Both the position numbers and the translations under genes were made by a program. DNA of 64,000 bases, taken from Sphingobacterium tabacisoli. GTDB lineage: Bacteria > Bacteroidota > Bacteroidia > Sphingobacteriales > Sphingobacteriaceae. The stretch lies in NCBI RefSeq assembly GCF_017908035.1, contig NZ_JAEQMU010000001.1, positions 1,736,001-1,800,000 on the forward strand. Direction: 5' to 3'. The notes beneath the pieces were generated by a model. That model was not told the origin of the DNA. It ran no database searches and saw nothing but the letters and a program-made list of their open reading frames with translations. Positions 58,754 to 64,000 of this stretch are shown here, piece by piece (position 1 is the stretch's first letter; each line of letters opens with the position of its first letter).

Positions 58754-59728
58754 ATGAAACAACTACGTATTAGCATATTAGCATCCATAATAATATCAAG
58801 CTGTGCACCAAAAACACAAAACAGCTATGACCCAAAGACAGGATATTCAGGCAACATATCCCTATCTGGTGCATTCGCGCTCTACCCCATTGTGGTTTTA
58901 TGGAGTGAGGATTTTAAAAAAATACACCCCAATGTCCGTTTCAATATTTCAGCAGGAGGAGCAGGTAAAGGAATAACAGATGTGCTCACAGATATGATGG
59001 ATATCGGCCTTGTATCCCGAGATTTTCATGAGCAAGAATTAAAAAAAGGAGCATTCCCTATTTTTGTTGCAAAAGACGCTGTGCTAGGAACGTTTAATAC
59101 CAACCACCCCAATGCCACACTCCTAAAAAAGAGGGGACTTACGCAACAGGAACTCGAAGGAATCTTTGTCACACAATCCTATCAGAAATGGAGCGATATT
59201 GACCCTAGGTTTACAACCGCTCCCATAATCACCTATGTCCGTTCAGATGCTGCAGGTGCGGCAGAGACATGGGCCAAATACCTAGGCCAAAATCAAGAAG
59301 ACTTAAAAGGTATTGGTATATACGGTGACCCAGGCTTGGCGCAAGCCATCAAGGAAGAGCCAAATAGTATCGGTTTTAACAACATCAACTATGTCTATGA
59401 TCTAAACCTAAAAAAAACTGCAGCGCACATAAGTGTCATACCAATCGATAAAAACAAGAATGGAAAAATTGACACAGCGGAAGACTTCTACAACAATCTA
59501 GATCAATTGACCGAAGCAGTGGCATCAGGAAAGTACCCTTCCCCTCCCTCCAGGCCCTTGGCATTTGTAGTAAAAAAAGGAAACACTAACGCATTGATAC
59601 GAGAGTTTATACACTTTGTCCTAAAAAAAGAACAACAAGAGCACCTATTGAGCAACGGATATATTCCACTTACAGACGACCAACTTAAAGTCGAAAGAGA
59701 GAAAATAAACACTATTCCTAGCAACTAA
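58754..59728 (+). CDS. pstS: Phosphate-binding lipoprotein of the Pst transporter
   Basis: A 324-residue periplasmic binding protein with a lipoprotein signal (I-I-I-S-S-C, Cys17). L-S-G-A-F-A-L-Y-P-I-V-V-L-W-S near residue 38 and S-A-G-G-A-G-K-G-I-T-D-V (about 73-84) are the phosphate-binding loops, and R-S-D-A-A-G-A-A-E-T-W near 165 is another. It captures phosphate for the PstCAB ABC importer encoded downstream. The gap to pstC is 42 bases with only a weak GC hairpin. It is longer than minimal PstS but within family range. Confidence 0.93.
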   Translation: MKQLRISILASIIISSCAPKTQNSYDPKTGYSGNISLSGAFALYPIVVLWSEDFKKIHPNVRFNISAGGAGKGITDVLTDMMDIGLVSRDFHEQELKKGAFPIFVAKDAVLGTFNTNHPNATLLKKRGLTQQELEGIFVTQSYQKWSDIDPRFTTAPIITYVRSDAAGAAETWAKYLGQNQEDLKGIGIYGDPGLAQAIKEEPNSIGFNNINYVYDLNLKKTAAHISVIPIDKNKNGKIDTAEDFYNNLDQLTEAVASGKYPSPPSRPLAFVVKKGNTNALIREFIHFVLKKEQQEHLLSNGYIPLTDDQLKVEREKINTIPSN

Positions 59729-59770
59729 AAAGCCGAGCCTCGCTCCGTAAAAAACAAACACATTAAGCAA

Positions 59771-60658
59771 ATGAGACTACGCATTCTAAAAGACCTATGG
59801 ATACGCCACACATTTCGAATCCTACTCCTCTTGACGCTGTCCATGGTAGTTTTCATAGGCATTGGACTGTTTATTAAATCACTGCCCTTATTAAAAGACC
59901 AGAACCTATTCACCATCCTAAGTGGAAGCACCTGGTCTCCACTGAAAGGACAGTTTGGTTTTCTACCCTTTATCACTGGCACAGTATCTGTCACACTGAT
60001 AGCCCTGGTTATCGCAGCCCCACTATGTCTCCTATCTTCGATTTACCTGGTTGAATATGCATCCGCTCTCTTAAAAAAAACAGTACTCCCTTTAATAAAT
60101 GTACTGGCAGCTATCCCCCCCGTACTCTATGGCGTGTGGGGAATTCTATTTGTCGTACCCTTGATATCAAACTATATAGGGCCTATTTTTGGGAGCCCGA
60201 ACGCGGGGTACTCTATTCTCTCCGGTGGAATAGTACTCGCTGTTATGATATTTCCGATTATGATCAGCATCATGGTAGAAGTACTAGAGACTATACCTCC
60301 GGATCTAAAAGCAGCATCACTATCACTCGGCGCTACACGATGGGAAACCATACAAAAAGTCATTTTAAAAAAAGCTCGCCCTGGAATAATCGCTGCCATA
60401 GTACTGGCAACATCACGTGCTTTTGGAGAAACAATAGCAGTACTCATGGTCTGCGGCAACATACCCCAAATCCCAAAGTCTCTATTCGATGCCGGATATC
60501 CTATCCCCGCACTCATAGCCAATAACTTTGGAGAGATGATGTCCATACCACATTATGATGCCGCATTAATGTTCGCTGCCCTACTATTGCTGACGATCAT
60601 CTTTCTATTCAATCTTATTTCGCGACTAATACTAAATAAACTGGAGGAAAAAGCATAA
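59771..60658 (+). CDS. pstC: Phosphate ABC transporter permease PstC
   Basis: A 295-residue permease with six predicted helices, the first at about residues 15-38. The ABC-importer EAA loop is visible as A-A-S-L-S-L-G-A-T-R-W-E-T-I at about residue 180, followed by A-R-P-G-I-I-A-A and the conserved S-R-A-F-G-E-T-I-A-V. It pairs with PstA to form the membrane channel. Its stop codon overlaps the pstA start (TAATG). Confidence 0.94.
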   Translation: MRLRILKDLWIRHTFRILLLLTLSMVVFIGIGLFIKSLPLLKDQNLFTILSGSTWSPLKGQFGFLPFITGTVSVTLIALVIAAPLCLLSSIYLVEYASALLKKTVLPLINVLAAIPPVLYGVWGILFVVPLISNYIGPIFGSPNAGYSILSGGIVLAVMIFPIMISIMVEVLETIPPDLKAASLSLGATRWETIQKVILKKARPGIIAAIVLATSRAFGETIAVLMVCGNIPQIPKSLFDAGYPIPALIANNFGEMMSIPHYDAALMFAALLLLTIIFLFNLISRLILNKLEEKA

Positions 60659-61512
60659 TGTCAACCATTAAATCAAGACTGCGACGGGAAAAAATCGCAA
60701 AAATATTAATGCAACTCGCGGGTATAGGAATTACAGGTTCCCTTTTTCTAATTATAGGGATTATCCTTTTCAAAGGGCTCCCCTACCTCACTTGGGACAT
60801 GATCAGCCAGACACCTCAAGGCGGTTTCTATATTGGTAAAGAAGGAGGGATACTCAATGCAATTTTGGGTTCCTTTTATCTAGCGGGCCTATCTACAATA
60901 CTAGCTTGCTTAATAGGGTTACCTATCGCCATCTACCTCAACGCCTACGTCGATCAGACCTCTACCCTGGCCCGGGTATCAAAACTCTTGTTTGATATAC
61001 TATTTGGCATACCATCAATTGTATATGGAGCCATTGCCTTCAGTATTATGATTACATTAGGAATCCGTGCTTCCCTATTGGGTGGTGTCATTACGATCAC
61101 ACTCCTCACCATCCCTATAGTGGTACGTACGCTGGATGAACTTTTAAAAACCATTCCTTTAGACCTCAAAAACACCACTACCTCATTAGGGGCTACACGA
61201 TGGCAGACCGCCCAGATACTATTGAAGTATATCAAACCAGGTCTATTCACAGCCCTTCTACTCGCCTTTGGAAGAGCAATCGGAGATGTAGCAGGGGTAT
61301 TGCTAACTACAGGGTTCAGCGATAATCTTCCCTTATATCTCGACGAACCAGCGGCAACATTGCCACTAGCCATTTTTTTTCAGCTTAGCAGCCCGATCCC
61401 CGAAGTACAGGGAAGAGCTTATGCCTCCGCGCTTATATTAACATTTATCATTCTAATCATTGTCATATGCACACATATACTAGCCTCGCGACAAAAGAAA
61501 CACAGACTGTAA
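60658..61512 (+). CDS. pstA: Phosphate ABC transporter permease PstA
   Basis: A 284-residue permease with six helices. The EAA loop is N-T-T-T-S-L-G-A-T-R-W-Q-T-A at about residue 175, and G-I-P-S-I-V-Y-G-A-I-A-F and A-F-G-R-A-I-G-D-V-A are typical. The conserved G-E-T-A of many PstA proteins is G-D-V-A here. It is coupled to pstC by a one-base overlap and followed by pstB after five bases. Confidence 0.93.
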   Translation: MSTIKSRLRREKIAKILMQLAGIGITGSLFLIIGIILFKGLPYLTWDMISQTPQGGFYIGKEGGILNAILGSFYLAGLSTILACLIGLPIAIYLNAYVDQTSTLARVSKLLFDILFGIPSIVYGAIAFSIMITLGIRASLLGGVITITLLTIPIVVRTLDELLKTIPLDLKNTTTSLGATRWQTAQILLKYIKPGLFTALLLAFGRAIGDVAGVLLTTGFSDNLPLYLDEPAATLPLAIFFQLSSPIPEVQGRAYASALILTFIILIIVICTHILASRQKKHRL

Positions 61513-61517
61513 CGCAG

Positions 61518-62276
61518 ATGCAACTGCCACACATACAAATCAAGGATCTGAATGTACATATCGAAGGGAAACACATTCTTAAAAACATAAATTTAGCAAT
61601 CCCCAATAACTCGATCACATCCATTATAGGACCGTCAGGTTGTGGAAAAACAACACTACTAAAAACACTGAATAGATTGATGGATGACAGCAAAAACGTA
61701 AAAATAAATGGCTCCGTACTGGTTAATGGGGAAGACATTTACGCTAAAGACGCCGAAGTCACACACATCAGAAAAAAAATGGGGTTACTCTCCCAACGCC
61801 CCTTCCCATTACCTATGTCTATTTTTGAAAATATCACCTATGGACCGCGCATACATGGTCAACGGGACAAAACAGTCTTAAAAGAAATTGTAGAAACCCA
61901 ATTAAAAAACGTAGGACTATGGGAGGAAGTGAAAGACAGACTCCACCATTCTGCGACGACACTGTCTATAGGGCAGCAGCAACGTCTTTGTCTAGCCCGC
62001 GGCCTAGCTGTGCAGCCTGAGATTATACTTGGTGACGAAAGTACCTCGGCCTTGGATCCTATATCTACACAGACTATCGAAAATCTATTGATAGACCTGA
62101 AAAGCGAATACACCATCGTATTAGTAACTCATATACTTCGTCAGGCACGAAGAGTCTCTGACTACATCATCTTTGTATACAATGGCGAAATAATAGAGTT
62201 TGGAAAAACAGAAGACATTCTCCTGAATCCTCAAAATGAGATCACCAAACAGTATGTCAAGGGATTTATAAGCTAA
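61518..62276 (+). CDS. pstB: Phosphate ABC transporter ATPase PstB (divergent signature)
   Basis: About 252 residues from the ATG at 61518; an in-frame start at 61467 would overlap pstA by 46 bases and adds a non-conserved leader. Walker A is G-P-S-G-C-G-K-T-T, the Q-loop region is S-Q-R-P-F-P-L-P-M-S typical of PstB, and the H-loop is V-T-H. The ABC signature reads L-S-I-G-Q-Q-Q-R-L instead of L-S-G-G-Q, and Walker B ends G-D-E-S-T-S rather than D-E-P-T-S. The catalytic Glu is kept, so it should still hydrolyse ATP. No phoU follows. Confidence 0.92.
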   Translation: MQLPHIQIKDLNVHIEGKHILKNINLAIPNNSITSIIGPSGCGKTTLLKTLNRLMDDSKNVKINGSVLVNGEDIYAKDAEVTHIRKKMGLLSQRPFPLPMSIFENITYGPRIHGQRDKTVLKEIVETQLKNVGLWEEVKDRLHHSATTLSIGQQQRLCLARGLAVQPEIILGDESTSALDPISTQTIENLLIDLKSEYTIVLVTHILRQARRVSDYIIFVYNGEIIEFGKTEDILLNPQNEITKQYVKGFIS

Positions 62277-62308
62277 AAAGGAGCGACCTAGACAGGTCGC
62301 TCCTTTTA
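62275..62308. terminator. Bidirectional terminator after pstB
   Basis: AAAAGGAGCGACCT (62276-62289) pairs perfectly with AGGTCGCTCCTTTT (62294-62307) around AGAC. It ends the pst operon and may also serve the convergent pyrF unit. Confidence 0.9.
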
Positions 62309-62343
62309 TATATCTTAGCTCTTAAGATAGCAACAGTAATCAA

Positions 62344-63177
62344 TTAAATGACTCCAGCCTTGATAAGCTCCAATTCCATTTCTTTCTGTAACTTTTGTGC
62401 CTCTTCTCTAGCCCGCTCCGCAAAGTCCTTACCACTCGAAGCATAGATAATACCGCGGGTACTATTCACCAACAAACCACAATCCTTGTTCATCCCATAC
62501 TGACATACATCCTGAAGCGATCCTCCCTGAGCTCCCACTCCGGGAACAAGTAAAAAATGATCTGGCGCATGCTCACGAATCTTCAAAAAAGCTTCCCCAC
62601 GCGTAGCTCCCACCACATACATCAGATTCTCTACAGTACCCCAAGTATTGACTTTATCGATTACCTCTTCAAACAACTGCTTACCATCTGTATTGGAAAA
62701 ATTCTGGAAATCCTTGCTTCCGGAATTGGAAGTCAGCGCAAGCACTATCGCCCATTTCCCTTCAAAATCTAAAAACGGCGTTACAGAATCCTTACCCATA
62801 TAAGGTGCTATAGTAATCGAATCGAATCCCATCCCCGACACAGCCTCGTCAAAAAAAGCCTGCGCATACATATTAGATGTATTACCGATATCTCCACGTT
62901 TGGCATCTGCTATACTAAAACAGCTCTTGGGAATTGCTTGCCATGTTTTTTGCAAGGAATGCCAGCCACGAACACCATAACTTTCATAAAACGCAATATT
63001 AGGCTTATACGCAACACAGAGATCTTCAGTAGCTTCTATGATAGCTTTATTAAAAGCAAAAATAGGATCCTCTTCATCAAGAAGATGAACTGGTATCTTA
63101 GTAATGTCCGTATCTAAACCAACACAAAGAAAAGATTGCTTCTCTTTAATCTGTTCTATTAACTCCTGTCTATTCAT
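62344..63177 (-). CDS. pyrF: Orotidine-5'-phosphate decarboxylase (long form)
   Basis: A 277-residue enzyme converting OMP to UMP in pyrimidine synthesis. It belongs to the longer 'type 2' group: [10 protein letters not shown] near residue 20, F-N-K-A-I-I-E-A-T near 43, [10 protein letters not shown], and the catalytic [11 protein letters not shown] at about residue 90. It starts seven bases after the TlpA-like gene and is the last gene of that unit. Confidence 0.96.
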   Translation of the reverse strand: MNRQELIEQIKEKQSFLCVGLDTDITKIPVHLLDEEDPIFAFNKAIIEATEDLCVAYKPNIAFYESYGVRGWHSLQKTWQAIPKSCFSIADAKRGDIGNTSNMYAQAFFDEAVSGMGFDSITIAPYMGKDSVTPFLDFEGKWAIVLALTSNSGSKDFQNFSNTDGKQLFEEVIDKVNTWGTVENLMYVVGATRGEAFLKIREHAPDHFLLVPGVGAQGGSLQDVCQYGMNKDCGLLVNSTRGIIYASSGKDFAERAREEAQKLQKEMELELIKAGVI

Positions 63178-63184
63178 TTAACTT

Positions 63185-63790
63185 TTATTGATCAATAAGA
63201 TTCTGCACGAATGCTTCAACCTCTTTAGTCGAGTAATCATACATACCTTCTTCTTTTGCAGCAATCTTCCCATTCTTATCCAATATCACAGTAGTAGGAA
63301 TGGCTCCTCCCAACCAATTGGAAGGAATTTCACCGTTAGGATATACGATAGGTAGTTTCAATTTTTGGTCTGTTAAAAACTTCGCCGTTCCTTCTACATC
63401 CCCTTCAATCTCCACAATCAAAAACTCGATGTTATCGTTACCCTTAAATTTATCATACAATTTCTGGATTGACGGCATTTCTGCTCGACAAGGTGGGCAC
63501 CATGTCGCCCAAAAATTGATAAACAGCACCTTACCTTTGAGCTGTTCCGTATCATAGACAATATTATCTGCACTAGAGAATGATGCTTTGTCACCGATGG
63601 AATCGGGAGCACTCTCCTTATCACCGGCCTGGGCCTCAACAGGCTTTTCCAATTTTGGCTTAAAAAAACCGATTTTCATCAGCTGCTGCTGTATAAAAAT
63701 TCGGCTCGGCGACCATAGGACCAAGCCCATGAGCACCACGAAAACAATCCAACTGACAATATTTTTAATTTTCTTCTTTTCTGCCATCAT
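63185..63790 (-). CDS. TlpA/ResA-like membrane-anchored thioredoxin
   Basis: A 201-residue protein with an N-terminal signal-anchor (about residues 10-28, I-V-S-W-I-V-F-V-V-L-M-G-L-V-L-W) and an exported thioredoxin domain (about 75-201). The active site is W-A-T-W-C-P-P-C-R and the cis-proline is in G-A-I-P-T-T. It should act as a disulfide reductase at the outer face of the inner membrane. It starts nine bases after the partial pseudouridine synthase gene and seven bases before pyrF, so the three genes are probably one transcript. Confidence 0.9.
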   Translation of the reverse strand: MMAEKKKIKNIVSWIVFVVLMGLVLWSPSRIFIQQQLMKIGFFKPKLEKPVEAQAGDKESAPDSIGDKASFSSADNIVYDTEQLKGKVLFINFWATWCPPCRAEMPSIQKLYDKFKGNDNIEFLIVEIEGDVEGTAKFLTDQKLKLPIVYPNGEIPSNWLGGAIPTTVILDKNGKIAAKEEGMYDYSTKEVEAFVQNLIDQ

Positions 63791-63799
63791 TTCCAGAAA

Positions 63800-64000
63800 T
63801 TAGGTATCAAATTTTTCCAATTGCTTAAGTAAAGTAGCAAAATCCTTCGGATACTCCGCATCAAAAGCATAACTCTTTCCATCAATAGTAAAGGCTACAC
63901 TTTTTGAATGAAGTGCAAAACGCTTCATTATTGGCAATTCCTCCTCATCTTTGGACATCGTAAAACCACGCCTTTTTATCTGCGATAGAAAAACAGGCTT
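63800..64000 (-). CDS. RluA-family pseudouridine synthase, C-terminal end (cut by window edge)
   Basis: The last 66 residues and stop of a gene that enters from the right edge. The visible sequence includes I-K-R-R-G-F and P-I-M-K-R-F-A-L-H-S, the family's C-terminal R-x-A-L-H motif, and ends with T-L-L-K-Q-L-E-K-F-D. That pattern is typical of RluA-type RNA pseudouridine synthases of Bacteroidota. The catalytic Asp domain lies outside the window, so the RNA target cannot be judged. It is upstream of the TlpA-like gene and pyrF. Confidence 0.7.
   Translation of the reverse strand, partial: KPVFLSQIKRRGFTMSKDEEELPIMKRFALHSKSVAFTIDGKSYAFDAEYPKDFATLLKQLEKFDT

Overview
The window looks like chromosome of a Bacteroidota member, most likely family Sphingobacteriaceae (Sphingobacterium-like). 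The basis is an AT-rich sequence, many TAnnTTTG-type -7 promoter elements, FecI/FecR-type sigma and anti-sigma genes, futalosine-pathway menaquinone synthesis, a DUF4954 protein, a long lysyl-tRNA synthetase with a C-terminal extension, and the rpsF-rpsR-rplI order. No prophage, insertion sequence, CRISPR array or rRNA operon was seen. One tRNA gene (Arg, ACG) is present. Both window ends cut genes: a FecR-like anti-sigma at the left and an RluA-type pseudouridine synthase at the right.

Layout. 0-10 kb: sigma/anti-sigma pair; a Crp/Fnr regulator followed by a guanidinium-exporter-type SMR gene; a GNAT and CatB-type acetyltransferase pair; a CusCBA-like heavy-metal RND efflux operon. 10-20.5 kb: MaoC-like hydratase, a LytTR two-component pair, metA, a TlpA-like thioredoxin, and tyrosine/homogentisate catabolism (hmgA-hppD-amino-acid dehydrogenase, divergent from a fumarylacetoacetase-family gene and a flavin reductase-like gene). 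20.6-27.4 kb: a second RND operon (small membrane protein, TolC, pump, adaptor, TlpA-like lipoprotein). 27.7-33 kb: glmS, DUF4954 beta-helix protein, a lipase-like hydrolase and a GNAT. 33-37.5 kb: an ABC-2 type exporter (TolC, HlyD, permease) without a visible ATPase, next to its own Crp/Fnr gene. 37.7-49 kb: housekeeping genes (rpsF-rpsR-rplI, mqnC, scpB, mpl, prmA, tpiA, a GlmU-like protein, rpmE2, lysS). 49-52 kb: two lipoproteins, tRNA-Arg and an alpha/beta hydrolase. 52-58.6 kb: a complete assimilatory sulfate-to-sulfide operon including siroheme synthesis. 58.7-62.3 kb: pstSCAB. 62.3-64 kb: pyrF, a TlpA-like protein and the partial pseudouridine synthase.

The most interesting signal is regulatory. 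Each of the two Crp/Fnr-type genes sits directly upstream of an efflux gene or operon. In both intergenic gaps a perfect palindrome is centred exactly 36.5 bp upstream of the last G of a TAnnTTTG element, which puts it near -41.5, the classical class II activator position. The first palindrome is an FNR-type box (TTGAT-N4-ATCAA), and its regulator carries the matching E-x-x-S-R recognition helix. The second has a different palindrome and lacks that motif. This suggests two self-contained activator/efflux modules, one of them controlling a guanidinium (Gdx) exporter.

Other points worth a look: two promoters so close to the start codon that the transcripts should be leaderless; a triple GAGCGCTC array with a strict 22-bp period; an 11-bp tandem repeat running into a 15-bp perfect hairpin; a repetitive low-complexity spacer inside the cys operon; a sulfite reductase fused to a HEPN-like domain; and an XRE regulator whose promoter start is covered by a palindrome. 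Promoter, operator and terminator calls were made by eye from motif matches and are inferences.
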